Of a stretch of DNA of 64,000 nt, positions 23,021 through 36,300 are shown piece by piece. Origin of the DNA: Berberis thunbergii (lineage: Eukaryota; Streptophyta; Magnoliopsida; Ranunculales; Berberidaceae). The notes beneath the pieces were generated by a model. The model saw nothing but the letters and a program-made list of their open reading frames with translations. It made no database searches and had not been told where the DNA came from. Within the stretch, counting starts at the first letter, position 1. The number at the start of each line of letters is the position of its first letter. Where the stretch lies: NCBI GenBank assembly GCA_003290165.1, contig QNQO01007575.1, positions 372,001 to 436,000 of the forward strand, written 5' to 3'. The translations under genes were made by a program, and so were the position numbers.

Positions 23021-24340
23021 ATACTTTATAGATAATTGGGGGCTTCAAATAAAATATGTTAGGGATTTAGATATAGTTAATCAATGTTTGAGAGTATGTT
23101 TGTTTTTATTGTAAAAAGTATAGAATGTAGAAGGCAAAATGGAAAATCTAAAATTTCGACATAAGGTCATTGTATAGTTTATAAATAATTGTGGGCTTCA
23201 AATAAATTATGTTAGGGATTTAGGTATAATTAATTGATGTTTAGGAAGGGTTAGAGGGCGTTTGTTTTTTTAAGTGCTCAAAAGCTAACTTCTAACTGGA
23301 GTTATAAGTTATGAACGAACTTCTGAATGAACTGTTTGTTTTGCTTCTAAATAGGCTGCTGATTAGAAGCTGTAAAATTGAAAGATTTTTGTTTTTAGGT
23401 GTTGAATGGTAACTATTTGACAATTTTGCCCCATTGAGTTGAAATTTTTTATGGCATAAATATTGTGCTTAAAATCATACCCAATAATTATTCAAATCCT
23501 AGAGAATGTTACAATACATTTCATTACAAGAATATTGAAATATGACTAAGTACATTTTAAAAAATTTATCAAACCAAATTTTCTTACTAATATTTTTTTG
23601 CAATATGATCTCGTAAATTTACCATATCAGTTTGTTCACTTGATCCAAATACTTGAGACAGTTGTGGTTATTCACTATTAGTTTGCCCGGGAGAGTTGGA
23701 GAGATGAAAAAAAAAATTTAAATACAGATAAAGAAAACAAAGATGAATGAGAGAAAGGAGATAAATTTATTACCGAGTCCTTGTATAGGTAGGTAGAACC
23801 ACAATGTTTGGTAAAGAGAATGAATGTATGCCATCAAAATTTAGCCCTACTAATTTTTAAGAAGATTGGGGCAACAATTGTCATTATAAAATTATGTTAA
23901 AGTTATTATTGAAATAATTTTTGACTCGGCATTCAATGCTAAGTGATCAACACCTCCATGTTGCTTACTCCAATCAAAAGTAAAGCTTCTGATCAGAACT
24001 AAAAACAAATACTCTAAACAAGGTGGTCCACTTCTTATTATAACTTTTGACTCTAATCAGAAGCAAAAACAAACACCCTCTTAGTCTTGATTGTAAAAAA
24101 CACAGAATGTGAAAGGCAAAATGGGAGTAAAAGTTAAATGTAAGGGCTTATTTAAATAGAATTAAGAAAGGGGGATAGTTTGGGGTTTTTCGTTTACATA
24201 TATTAGGGACTTAAAATAAATTATATTAGAAATAAACTATAATTAAGTAATATTTGAAGGGGTTGTTTTAAATGTGAATAGAGTTAAGAAAGGGGAATAG
24301 TTTGGGGCTTTTTGTTTTTAAATGAGGCCAATTTTGAGAA
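23020..24340. repeat. Diverged tandem repeats interrupted by a MITE
   Basis: Motifs such as GGGCTTCAAATAAA...TATGTTAGGGATTTAG (near 23030 and 23182) and GTTAAGAAAGGGG.ATAGTTTGGGG (near 24162 and 24283) recur at roughly 120-150 bp. The run is split by the MITE at 23254-24080. Confidence 0.65.
23254..24080. mobile_element. PIF/Harbinger (Tourist-like) element
   Basis: Terminal inverted repeats GAGGGCGTTTGTTTTTTTAA (left) and GAGGGTGTTTGTTTTTGCTT (right, reverse complement), flanked by the 3-bp target duplication TTA at 23251-23253 and 24081-24083. 827 bp with no transposase reading frame. Confidence 0.82.
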
Positions 24341-25157
24341 AAAAAAATTGGTGCATGACAGATTTACAAAATCATTGTTCGTTCGGGCCATTTTCATTAC
24401 AAAGTTAGATATGAATGCTTAAACATGTTGTTTATATAAAGAAAGTATTAGCTCTAAGAAGTCTTAGAAGTTCGATCGAGTGTTTCTTCATATTTAATTT
24501 CTTTTTCTTTTGTAAATAAGTTGTCATAAATCAAATTTAGAAGTTTTAATTATTGTCCTATTTTTATTTTTATTTTGCACGTGGTGGATTTGTAGTAGAT
24601 AAGATCTTGAAAGATGGAGGGGAAAGTGATCACGCAATCTGGACTCTTTTTAGGAGCAAGGATAAGCCTTTACTTGTAAAGGGAAAGGAAAAAAGTTTGA
24701 AATTTGACACAAAACGTACATGGAGTCAGAATGTGTGGCGCCCTAAAAGAAAAGGAAAAGAGCCCTTGTTTGGTATAAAAGCGAATCAATCCAAAAATAT
24801 TAGGGTGTGCCAAGAAACTAGATATTTGTAGTTTCTATAAGGAATAAAGAGCATAAGGAATGAAGGGCAATCAATGAGCTAAAATGATAAGGAAGTTTAA
24901 GCAAGTTACAAAGGCCAAAGTTGAGAAAATGCCAAGTCAAAGTTCAAGTAAGTAGAAGATAAAGTCGCACATAAGGCAAAGATAGACATCTCGATGCAAA
25001 TGTCAAAAATCAAACATCCAAAGTCACGAAGAGGAAGGGCTACGAAGAAACCTCAGTTTAGAAGCAAATACTTATTACAATAGGGTGGACCAAAACATTT
25101 TTTTAAAAAGGCACCTAGTAGAGCAAGCTTGTGGAAATTTTGTCATTTACCAATTAA
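24340..25157. other. Intergenic spacer with an unrecognised plus-strand open frame
   Basis: A 92-residue frame at 24553-24831 (DKILKDGGESDHAIWTLF ... RPKRKGKEP) has no family I recognise. It may be part of a decayed element. No introns or partner exons seen. Confidence 0.35.
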
Positions 25158-25724
25158 TGATACACCAAAATAGACTGATCATCATGACTGTACACGTGAC
25201 ATAAAGATTCATCACGAGAATACAATGCCCAATCTATTAGGCCGGCTCATAAAGCCCAGGAAGAATAAAGCCAACTGCAGATACCCAGACGAGGCCCGCC
25301 AATAAGGAAAAACAAACAAGACCTAAATCTAGGCCCAAATGAATCAGAGCCTGAATTCAGGCCTGACACAAGTTATCTCATAAAGAAGAGGAACGTTGCA
25401 CCAAAAGAGCCGTGGAATGAGTTATGCCTCCCCGAACGCATCTCCATAAAGGAGGAAACTGTTACAAGAAACATCTCTTTTCGTCATGCCTCACATGCTT
25501 AAGTCACGCAAAAATTTAACCATGACCATTATAAAAGGTAAAGGGAACATTCGACAAATGTATGCAACTTTAACTGAAATTTGTCCATATTTACATCCTT
25601 CTTCCAACAAAGTAACTGACTTAAGCATCGGAGTGCCTTCGGCCATAAAAAAAAGGTGGTCCTTAGCAGTCTAACAATTGCTTTGCAGGTCAAACTCACA
25701 GGAGGACGATTTTTGGACGCATCA
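25158..25724 (+). repeat. 5' LTR of the Tat-like element
   Basis: Homologous to 31435-31983. Shared marks are GTACACGTG, CCCAATCTATT, CTCATAAAGCCCAGGA, GAGTTATGCCTCCCCGAACG and GTGCCTTCGGCC. TATAAAA is at 25530-25536. Left edge approximate. Confidence 0.82.
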
Positions 25725-25725
25725 G

Positions 25726-25745
25726 TTTGGCGCCATCCGTGGGGA
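25726..25745 (+). other. Primer-binding site candidate
   Basis: TTTGGCGCCATCCGTGGGGA starts one base after the 5' LTR end. TGGCGCC is a common start of primer sites in the plant Tat/Athila lineage. Confidence 0.72.
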
Positions 25746-26214
25746 CCGACGAGTTTCCTTTTATAAAAACGAAATACACAGTGACAAAGCTCACCATAAC
25801 CTAACAAAAGATCAACAAGCCATCAGAGAAAATAATGCAGTGTGCATATCCTCAATCCATTAATTATCACGACAACTCTCCTACCAATGCATCACTGACA
25901 GCTCGAAGAAAAGAAGCAACCCAAATCACCGGACCAATAGCATCTGAGAATGCGCATCCATTGCACGCAATAGTTCAATGGCGCTACCACGGACCCTCGG
26001 GTGGATTATGAATTACATGACAAAGATGCTAAAGAAAATCACCCAGGAACACGTTCAGCCAGCTGACCCTGCTCTAGCACCGCCACAACAAAATTTCACT
26101 GTCCGAACTCAAGGAAGCGAGGAAGCCCTAGCAGAACCCCAATAGGGAAACGTCGAGAGCAGTGAGCTCTCCCATCACAAGAATCCCCAGTGTGACAGAA
26201 CGATTGCTGAGATC

Positions 26215-26760
26215 TTGTTCAGAATTGAAGTCACAGATCCCAACATACTATACGAGTTAGCCAAACCACCATTTTTCAACGCACTCATGAAGAAGGCAAT
26301 GCCAAAAAAGTTCACTCCGCCAAAGTTTGAAGTATACGATGGCACCATCAACCCAATGGATCACCTAAGACATTTTCACCACATGATGGCTCTAAAAGAA
26401 ACTACGGAGTTGATCATGTGCAAAACGTTCCCAACCAGCTTCACGTCCACGATAATGAACTGGTTCAATAGCCTACCTCCGAGGTCGATAGACTATTTCT
26501 AGGCTTTAGCCACCGCTTTCATTACTAGATTCATTGGGAACCAACGAATGAGGAAATGACCCCATTACCTTCTGCACATTCGATAGAAGCCTGAAGAAAC
26601 GATACGGGAATATGTCACTTGCTTCACCAACGGGTTAACAATGATTGATGGATGCAGCGACGACACAACCGCTGCAACGTTTTTCGTCGGACTAAGAAAA
26701 GGTCCCTTCTTTGATGCCCTTACTTGAAGCCTCCAAAAGGCACGGCGGTTCTGCTGAAAA
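26215..26760 (+). pseudogene. Remnant gag of the Tat-like element
   Basis: Reads AMPKKFTPPKFEVYDGTINP, MDHLRHFHHMMAL, CKTFPTSFTSTIMNWFNSLP, then past a stop FIGNQR and, after another stop, EETIREYVTCFTNGL and FFVGLRKGPFFDAL. This is the typical Ty3/gypsy gag core. Several in-frame stops show it is dead. Confidence 0.85.
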
Positions 26761-27889
26761 TAGCACATAAACATATTTTCCTTGAAGATATGAAAGTTGC
26801 AAGGAGAAAAAATGAGTAGGAAAGGGATAACCATTCGAGGAAACAAGAAATGAAATATGAAATAAGGGGAGGTGATGGATCATGAGAGGACAACAGTCAT
26901 TCAAAGAAACATCGGAGCGACGAACATACTGAGTCAAACCAGTAGAAATCCAGGAAATCGCAATCGGCACGACCCAATCATGAGCGAGTAACTAGTATAA
27001 TGAGGAAAGAGTACAAACCATACACAACCCTAAAAAAACCGAACGACATCTTAAAACACAGCGAATTGGGAGAACGTTAACTGGCCAACTAGGATGAAAG
27101 GAAACTCGGAAGGATGAGACAAGAGCAGGTACTGCTCTTTTCACAAGGATCACGAACATGATACTGAGAACTGCTACAAGTTAAAAGAAGAAATCGAGCA
27201 TTAGATAAAAAAAAATACGGCTGGACAAATTTATCGGCATACCAAACAAACAATTCAAGGGAAAAGAAAGGCGGACGTTGTAGCCACTAGATCAAAAAAG
27301 GGTCTAGGGAATTGATATATGTTCTACACTGCATCCGACCCAGTAAAGAAGCACCTCCCACCCGAGTCGACCTATATCGAAGTCGAAAAGACAACACTCT
27401 GAAGACGGCTACACCAACCAACTCAAGGACTCTGGCAGCGAATACAGATTTAGCCAAAATTGCTTATAAGGGGAATTAACAACGACAAACCCTATCAGGC
27501 CCTAACAAGCCATGCCAAACGAGTATCAATAACGATCCAAGCAAAGGAGGTCATAAATTAAAATGAATAGCAGATGCACGAAACACCAACGTGAGGATAG
27601 GCATAAGCCATGCAAGAATAAAAGAAGAAATGTTCCACAATGCAATGGAACCACTCTAGAAAAAAATACTGCTAGAAATGGTCAAAAAATCAATAAAGTT
27701 TAATTTTTGAAACTCACATCCCACAAAGGCAAAAATCTTCATAGCAAAGCTATATGAAATAATAGGCGTAAAAAGCCCAAAAGGAATCAGGATGCAAGTC
27801 GGATATTCACAATAAACTTCTGGTCTGATCAACCAAAGAAGTAAAAGTTTGACACCCGAATCAACAAAACACAGAAACTGCAAATCGAC

Positions 27890-28560
27890 CGAGATGTCGA
27901 GTTAACGAAGTAAAAGTTGGACGAACAAGTCAACTAAGTAAAATGACTTTGGGTTGACTAGAGTGTCGCACCAACAAAACAAAAGTTGGATGAACGAGTC
28001 AACTAAGTAAAACGACTTCGGGTCAACTAGAGTGTCGCACCAATGAAGTAAAAGTTGGACAAAGAGTCATTTAAGTAAAACGAATTTGGGTCGACTAAAG
28101 TGTCGCACCAATGAAATAAAAGTTGGATAAACGAGTAAACTAAAATCAGAGACTTCGAATCGACTGAGTTAACGAAGTAAAAGTTGAACGAACGAGTCAA
28201 CTAAACACAAAAACTTTGAATCGACCAAGATATCGAGTCAACGAAGTAAAAGTTGGACGAAGAATCAACTAAGTAAAACGACTTCGGGTTGACTAGAGTG
28301 CCGCACCAACGAAGCAAAAGTTGAATAAACGAGTCAACTAAGTAAAACAACTTTGAGTCGACTCAAACGTCGAGTTAACGAATAGGAAGTTGAATGAACG
28401 ATTCAACTAAACGCAGAAACTTCGAATCGACCGAGATGTCGAATTAACAAAGCAAAAATTGAACAAACGAATCAATTATGTAAAACAACTTTGTGTCGAC
28501 TGAAACGTCGAGTTAGCAAAGTAAAAATCAAGCGGGTGATTCAACAAAGTAGAGGCAACC
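27890..28560. repeat. Imperfect tandem repeats in the Tat-like element
   Basis: Units of about 60-70 bp built from AACGAAGTAAAAGTTGGACG, AGTCAACTAAGTAAAACGAC and TTCGGGTCGACTAGAGTGTC recur roughly nine or ten times with drift. Tandem blocks of this type are common in Tat/Ogre elements. Confidence 0.85.
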
Positions 28561-28963
28561 TTGAGACCACCGAATCAACAAACCAACTCGAAAGAGAAAA
28601 ACTTCGTGGTTGATTAAACAAGTAAAGTGAACAAATGGATGAGAAAGTTAGCACAGCCCGAGAAACCCTGGATTAACTATACCAAATCAACAAAATAAAA
28701 GACAAGCAAGCAAAACAACTTCCCACAAAGATTCATAAACGACAAACACAAGTTCAAGACATGCATACCATAGGAAAATTCAAATCACCAAACGATTGCT
28801 ACAGATATATCTGTGAAACATCACATCTCAAATACGAATTGTCACGACAACAATAGACGAACAAAGTCAACGTGAAGAAAAATAAAGGAAACAATTCTCG
28901 TCATTCATTCAAAATTTATTCAATTACATTCGAAGGTAGCAATGGAAGACTAAGTGAAAATAT

Positions 28964-30965
28964 CTATAACATCCTCAGCAATACCATCTGCAGGAGCCGG
29001 ATCATCGACATGAATTCTCTTTCAAGAAGAGGAGACGACTCTTCAGCCATTGGAACGCCCAAAGGATCTTCAACACCTTCGTCATCCTCGAAGCTCCGAT
29101 AGACCAGATGACGATATTGAGACAAGTCGACATCGGGACCCTGAATATGATCCAGAAACTCAGTTCGACCATAAACAACGTGCTGCCAATCTGCCACCTC
29201 CGTAACACAGAGTCTATCCTTAACAGAAGCAATCTCGCTTCTTATCGTGGAGGAATCGGCCTTGACCTTGTCAAGCGAAGCCAGTAATTGTTCCACCCTT
29301 TTTCAGTGATGTCGCGATTTTTCGAGTGCTCTATCATGGCACACGTGGCCTCGTCATGAAGCACATTCTCAGTGGAAAGCTATTTCTCCACATCGTGCAA
29401 ACGTGTGTGGATTCCATCTAAGTCGGCTCTCAGGGACTCAAGTGCGGCCACAAACCAATCCCGCGCACCCTTCACCTCGGCCAATGAAGCCTGAGCAACC
29501 TCAGCCATTTTGATCTGTTTAGAGCATCGCGTTTTTAACGCATCATATTGGTAAATAACATGGGAGAATACCAATAGCAGTACGTAGAGCTTCCTTTCCA
29601 AAGAAACCATAAGATTGTGATTAATCTGATGACTCAAACCCATCACTCTTACATAGGCAAGATGGGTCATCCCGTCCATTATAAGTTTGACACCATCCTC
29701 AATAAGAAGGTTCGGGTTCAGCATGGACATCGAAGGCCTTTCCACCGACCGTTTGTGTCATTCATTAATCAACTTACGTGCACCATCCTGTACGCCAAGA
29801 CGAGAAAACCAGCAAATCTTCCCATCCGATTTGACTCGAATCTTTTTAGGAGTAGGTTCCTTCAAACTGACTGTAAATGAAGGATGTGAGGATCTGGTAG
29901 TATGGAGGAACCACCCACAGCCGAGAAAGAAGAAGGAGCGGCATGAGAACCTCCATCACCCTCTCGTCGTTCAGCAAAAACGGAACGAATGGCAGTCCCA
30001 ACAAGAGCAGAAGAACTCAAGTAGGTTGGGGAAGGAGGGATCTCCATCTCTCCATCAACAATAGGGGAAGAAGAAGGACGAGACTGCACCTCGGGAACCT
30101 GATCACGACTGCCAAGCTTATCAGCCTGAACAATAGCCAACTGGAGCATATTGTCATTTAAGGATCAAGGATCCTCAACAGAACACTTGGCAGCATCAAG
30201 GCCGCCATAAGCAAAGATAAGTTTTTTTCCCATCGTCCAGCGGACGAAAGGTATTTTTTTCACTCATCTCAAAAGCCAACTTCATCTCTTCCACCTCCTA
30301 TAGAGAGCAATAGTCTTCCCTCGAAGGTTTTCTATCAACAAAATCTGAATAAAAAGATGTGCGACGCACAGAGTCAACAAGTCGTTTCTTCTTCAGAACA
30401 CGATCGGCTGGCATAAACAACCGCTTCGATGAACTAACAGGCCTCGATACTTTTTTCTTCCTAGAAGAAGGACCGGTAGCACTACAGACAAGAGCATTGA
30501 GATCTGTAACACCCGAGCTCACTTTCTGATTAACAACAACGTCATCACCTTTGACAGTGGCAACACGGAAATCTCCACGGCTTGACTCTCAGTTAACAAA
30601 GCCCGCTCGATCTCATTCACGTTGTATAGACCAATGCGCCTCACCATATCATCAGTAAGATAGGCATCCAATGGAACTACCAGAAGCTCCAGGAAACACT
30701 CACTGATAACCCGCTCTTCAGTGGTCAATTGCAGATTTCGACGCTTGATAGGAACGTGGAAAGACCTTACTATCTGAAGACCTCGCAGATGTATAAACCA
30801 ATCCCGCGACCAACCTCTGATGTCATCATTGAGATTGTCGAAACATGCAGGGGAATGAAGGAAACATGTATGGTTAGGTTTCATGCTAAACATCACCAAA
30901 GAATGCAAGATTCTAGTGGTTAAAAAAATACCAGAAATAATGGCCCTGACATTCGTGAAAATCAT
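28964..30965 (-). pseudogene. Antisense extra ORF region (aORF) of the Tat-like element
   Basis: Minus-strand open pieces read in order from 30965 to 28964. The first has GWSRDWFIHLRG, LTTEERVISECFLELL and LTDDMVRRIGLYN. Next comes a basic Ser-rich linker (GPSSRKKKVSRPVSSSKRL), then a coiled-coil-like part (LAEVKGARDWFVAALESLRA, LDKVKADSSTIRSEIASVKD) and a C-terminal end near SFEDDEGVEDPLG. Frames are broken by stops. Tat-lineage elements are known to carry extra ORFs, some antisense, between pol and the 3' LTR. The function of such ORFs is unknown. Confidence 0.62.
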
Positions 30966-31434
30966 AACCCTCTAACCATTCGGGCCCATCTGAGCAAGAG
31001 GAATACCCAGGAAATCTAGATACGACCAGAGTAGCCTGAGAAGATTTGTTTGGGAAAAAATGAGCATCAAAAGTAGAAAGCTGATCACCGACCAACAGGT
31101 CACGGCAGACATCGCAAATAAAAAAGAAAAAGAGGCAATAGAGGAGAAAAAAATAACACTAATAGTAAAGATGAAATAAAAGGGGGGAAATTAGCCACAA
31201 CACCCTTTATACAACTAGGCAACGAAGAGATTGCTCACGGAGCGACATACGGGACATAATGGCGCGCCAAAACTACCAGAAAATGTGCGTGAAAACGAAC
31301 AGACAACGAAGTAACCGAGACGACTAGCCAACCAAAAGGTATTAAACATTAAGTTCATTGCAATAGTGTAATCGTAATACCAACTGTCACACAGTTAGTG
31401 GATACGTGAACATACCCACTAACTAAGAGGAGAA

Positions 31435-31983
31435 TTGGATACATCAGACCGATCGTCATGGCGTACACGTGGCATAAAGATCCATCGCAAGAATACAACG
31501 CCCAATCTATTGTCCAACTCATAAAGCCCAGGAGGAATAAAACCAACTGTAGAGGCCCGCCAATGAGAAAAAACAAACATGACCTAAATCCAGGCCTAAA
31601 CGAATCAGAGCCCGGATCCAGACTCGACACGAGTTATCTCATAAAGAAAAGGAAAGTTGCACCAAAAAGAGCTGTGGAATGAGTTATGCCTCCCCGAACG
31701 CATCTCCATAGAGGAGGTGACTGTTACAGGAAATATCTTCTTCTGTCGCGCCTCACATGCTTAAATCACGCAGAGAGTTAACCACGACCATTATAAAAGG
31801 TAAATGAAACATTCGACAAATGTATGCAACTTTAACTGAGTTTTGTCTAGATTTACATCATTCTTGCAACAGAGTTACTGACTTAAGCATCAAAGTGCCT
31901 TCGGCCACCAAAAAAGTGGTATTTGTAGTTTAACAATTGTTTTGTAGGTCAAACTTACAGGATGACGATTTTTGGACGCATCA
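31435..31983 (+). repeat. 3' LTR of the Tat-like element
   Basis: See the 5' LTR. Ends GGACGCATCA at 31983. Confidence 0.82.
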
Positions 31984-33393
31984 CCAACCACTTATGATTG
32001 ATCATACTAGTTGTTTGAAATCAGTCGTTCTAAATAGTCTCGTTGCGATGTCAGAACCAAATTATCTAGGACTTGAAAAGTGTGCTTTCTCTGTAACTAA
32101 GTAATTGTCGTTGTTTCATTTGCGGGGCAAGGGCTAAGACTAGTACATGAAGAGAAAAACAACTCTAGAAAAGAATGGAAGTAACTCCCATTTGAGAGAA
32201 AAAATACATGTATGAACTTGAGTTGACTATTTGCCTCGAATGGAGAGTTGGAAAATCTTTAATAGATTGAATATGTAGTACCTTTATGACTGAGTTTTTG
32301 TTTTGTTGAATGACTTTTCCCATCTAGAAACCAAATACGAAAACAATTGAGAAACAATTTGATATAGAAACAAGCACTTTGTAGAAGGCTAATTTATAGT
32401 AATTAGACATTCTTTAGAGCGCTTTTGTGGTATAGTAATTGACACATTATGCGTACTTTGAACTTAAATAAAATGGAAATTGTCTTTTTTCGCTAAACAA
32501 ATAAAATGTAATTTTGTTAAAGTAGATCCTGAGAGTTGCGTTAAAATAAAGAGTAATTCTAGGGCACTTTGTTTGGGTACTTCTTTTCTGTCTTGTTTGA
32601 GTTTTTATTTTACATTTTTTTACCCATTCTCTTTAAAATACAACCACAAACTCCATCCACAGAAGGGGTAGAAGTGTAAAAAAACCTCAAACATGCACCC
32701 AAACAAGACAGCCTAGAATTTTTCTAAAATAAAAGAGAAAATTTTTGTTGCTTTCCATACAGTCAGAATCTCTAATTGTCAATGTCTTTCCTAAATTTAT
32801 CTATTTCAACCAAAGCCTTCCTCTTTTACTTCTTCAGGGAAAAAATATTCAAAAAATAAGGTGGAAGAAAAAGTGGGAAAAGGTTTACACAATAAAAATA
32901 AAAAAATCCGCACATATGATGTTTTACACAACCCTGCCCAACACATCCAAGCAGCCATACAGGTTTTACGCCATACAGGTTTTACTTGTAATGAGGGAGT
33001 GTACAAAGAATCGTGCCAGTTCTTCTCGTCTAAAACATGTTCTTTCATCCAAGAGGATTTAGGCAAATCCATATGGTGCATTCTCATATTTGAAAAAGAT
33101 TACTAGGGACTAACTGTGATGGTTCATAAGCACCATAATACATTGTCCTGAACAAATATCAGAGATCGATGATTGCAGTTCAGCCTTCTTGTTTCCTAAT
33201 GAAACTATCAAAGATTATTACTTGGCATCTCACAAGTCACGATTAGGGGGTATGCAGGACAGACCATATGAAACCATTCCTTCAGTCTATTTAAAAAAAT
33301 AGTCAGAATGATAACAACAATAAAATCTCATGCCAAATGTCTAAGCAGGCTGATCAAATCTCACTTCCTTACTGAACTCATCAACAGGTGGTT
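31984..33393. other. Spacer downstream of the RCF3 homologue; holds a small MITE
   Basis: Apart from the MITE candidate at 32559-32717, this is AT-rich sequence and probably includes the 3' UTR of the KH gene. No other gene seen. Confidence 0.55.
32559..32717. mobile_element. Short MITE candidate
   Basis: Inverted ends: GGGCACTTTGTTTGGGTAC on the left against GCTGTCTTGTTTGGGTGC (reverse complement) on the right, each flanked by CTA. About 160 bp, non-coding. Confidence 0.6.
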
Positions 33394-36300
33394 TCAACAC
33401 CACACAATGACAACACTTAAACATGTAATCTTTTTTTCTGCGCCATACGAACCTGAGATCTTGTTCAATGTCCAGGAAGGCTCGAGGCTGTAAATGTGCT
33501 TCAATGGAGGGAGGGAGTGTGCTTCAATGGAGGGAGGGAGCACCGATATCAGCTGCATTAGGCACTTGCCGTAAGGGCACAAAGAATCTTCTCTGCCTGC
33601 ACATAACCAAGATTGGACCGCAGGTTTGTTCCAACAAGTAGCAGTTTTATTTATCATCATGTATCTTTTCTGTCTTTACGTGAAATTAACCCAATGAGAA
33701 CATCAAGACGAGTCCAGAAATTAAGCAAAAGCTCCTAGCGGTTCAGGGAAAAGTTGCCTCAAACCTATGTTTGTATACCCTTTTTGTACAAGGAAACAAA
33801 GAAAATGCTACTGCTTTTGTTTGGATGCTATTTAAATAAGTCGAATTGAAAGTATACCACGTCTGTACGCTCCTAACACATAACTTCATGTTAACTTGAA
33901 TCGTCTTCTTGTGCTGGCAAAAGAAAATCAAATGATTTTATAGTCTAATAACATGAGATTTGATCCTTTGTTAAAAAAAAACAATGAATTGGAAGACTTA
34001 CTGCTAAGAATGAACCCTTGAAGCAGGCTCTGGGCTTTCTCAGCCTGTTCGACTGCACCAGATATTTGAATGACCTTTTGGGTTGATTCAGGTCCGTCTT
34101 CAACTATGGTAACACTCGCTCCTGACAACTGTTTGCATTTTCATGGATGAATAGAAAAAGTTAAAATTGTCGACTATATACTACAATTGATAAAGTAAAA
34201 AAAACTTCTGCAACTCAGTTACGACTAGATACTACAATTGATAAAGTAAAAAAAACTTCTGCAACTCAGTTACCTCACTGATCTGAGCAAGCTTTTTTCC
34301 CATGACAAGCTTAGAGGCTGCTCGTTCTGGTATGACCACTTCTAGTGTACTTTTAGTAACAAGCGGCACAGATAATCTAAAGGCCAAAAAAAGGAAGATA
34401 AATGGTCAAAATACTAGTATTGTAATGTTGGCAGTCATCGAATACGCTAAAAATTGTGAAGTACAGCTTAAAATTCACTACCTGCTTAAGCCACTTGATG
34501 TGTCTTCATGAGGATCACTTTCCCTTTGGTCAACTGATCCACTGCGAGAAGCTGAAGCATCCTATAGACATGAAGTTGAAAATTTCCCCTCTTAAGAACC
34601 AAAATTGGTGTATACACTAAATGAAAAGCTAATAAAAAAGGAGAACTAAACAAGAAAAGATGGAAAGGGATGCTACACTTTGAAAGAAATGATATCAGTT
34701 ATTTAATTGAAAAAATGAACTAAAAGATTATCACCTTGGATGCCCAAGAAGGTGCTGCAATCTGCAGATTCTGATAGATCGCATCTGGATTTCGGTTGGG
34801 TGAAGCAGCCTCAAGTGCAGACATGCCCCTAGCATGATCTAGTCCCAAATTAGGAAACGGTGGCAACTCATTTGGAAAGGAAACCTCACGAAATAAATGA
34901 CTCCTCAACCGGTTTGTTAGCTCAACAAGGGCGTCTCGAGCTGCTGTAATCTCCGCTACGATCTGCCCAACATTAATTATTGGTTACAATCTGGATGATC
35001 ATCACATTACACCATGCAGTCATGCACGCTGTATAGGCTATAGCCGTCAGGTAATATAGCCAATGTAATCTATCTCATAGAGCAATAAATAGTCCAATAA
35101 TGGTATAACAATGAACGTGTCACATATTAACTATCCTTGGGCTCCGCTTGGTACATGATAAAAGAATGCATATACAATACTTTTTACGGTGGTTACATAA
35201 ATTTATAAATTTATGTGCTTGGTTGACTTTACAGAAGACCCGTACGGTTATTGGAATTTGAATTAAGGACCTCCACATCTCTTAGTTATAAAATTTTGCA
35301 AAACCTTTTAGGGATAAAATCTCCCTCATTACTTTGCAAAACTCTCATCGTCTCCTCTTTTTGTATTCTACCCCGAACTCCTTCATAAACACCCCAAACA
35401 CCAACACACCATACCATAAACATAACCATCACAACCACCACCACCATCACTACATAGCATAATCACCACAACCAACACCACCTTCACTACTACCACCACC
35501 ACCACAATTTTCATAGCAAGACCAACCAAAACCACCACCACCTTTACTACTACCATAGCATAACCACCGTTGTCGCCGCTGCCACCACCAAAACTACCAT
35601 ACATAACCACTACAACCACGACCACCTTCACTACTACCACCATTACTGTCATTGCCACCACCGCCACAACAACCACTATAGCATAACCACCACAACCACC
35701 ATCGTATTTGTAGCCACCACCATCACCTGCATTCATAGCCACTGCCAAGACCACAACCTCCATAACAACGACCATCTTTGCAACCACCATCACCACAACC
35801 ACAATCATACCATAATTGAGAAATCAAATCATTGTCCAACTTTGCATCAATTTGCTTTAATTATTACCAAGTGCCCGTAAAGTAATGCATTGCAAACTAA
35901 TGTTGTTGCATCAGTTTGAAAAAATGCATTATATTCCAGTATACCAAGCAGAGCCTTAGTGTGAAGGTGTAAACAAGTTCTAACCTAAGCGGATTACTGT
36001 ATCAAAGTTTAGAAACTGTTCCTTTCTCATGAAATTTAGTGCTTAATTGATTAATCATGAGCATCTGCATGATATACTGCTGGTAGGCTGCATCATAATC
36101 TAACATATGCACATGGTTTATTTGTTGAATTGCTCTGTGCTTAATAGAATCTGATGCCACAGGCTTGCACTAGGAGATATGTAAATGATAAAGATTTTCA
36201 CCAACATGAGTGATCACAAACCTGTACAAGCTCAGCGTCCCTAATAGTACCTAGGGCAAGATGTTGACTCGGTAAGATCTGTATGTTTGCACCAGTTAAT

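Larger units (their letters stand above)
25158..31983 (+). mobile_element. Pol-less Tat/Ogre-like Ty3/gypsy element with antisense ORFs
   Basis: The LTRs (about 25158-25724 and 31435-31983) share long matches and both end GACGATTTTTGGACGCATCA. A primer site follows the 5' LTR. The interior has gag remains (26215-26760), a tandem repeat block (27890-28560), and minus-strand open frames (28964-30965). The G-rich AAAAGGGGGGAAA at 31179-31191 is a candidate polypurine tract, although it lies some 240 bp before the recognisable 3' LTR homology. No reverse transcriptase or integrase seen. The left boundary and target duplication were not resolved. Confidence 0.82.

Noticed and set aside
27890..28560. 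Regularly spaced repeats that could suggest an array
   Set aside because: Units are imperfect, contiguous, without unique spacers, and lie inside a plant retroelement, so they are not a CRISPR array.
35383..35808. Val/Gly-rich 141-residue minus-strand frame
   Set aside because: It is the read-through of an (ACC)n-like trinucleotide tract inside a MITE in an intron, with no conserved protein.
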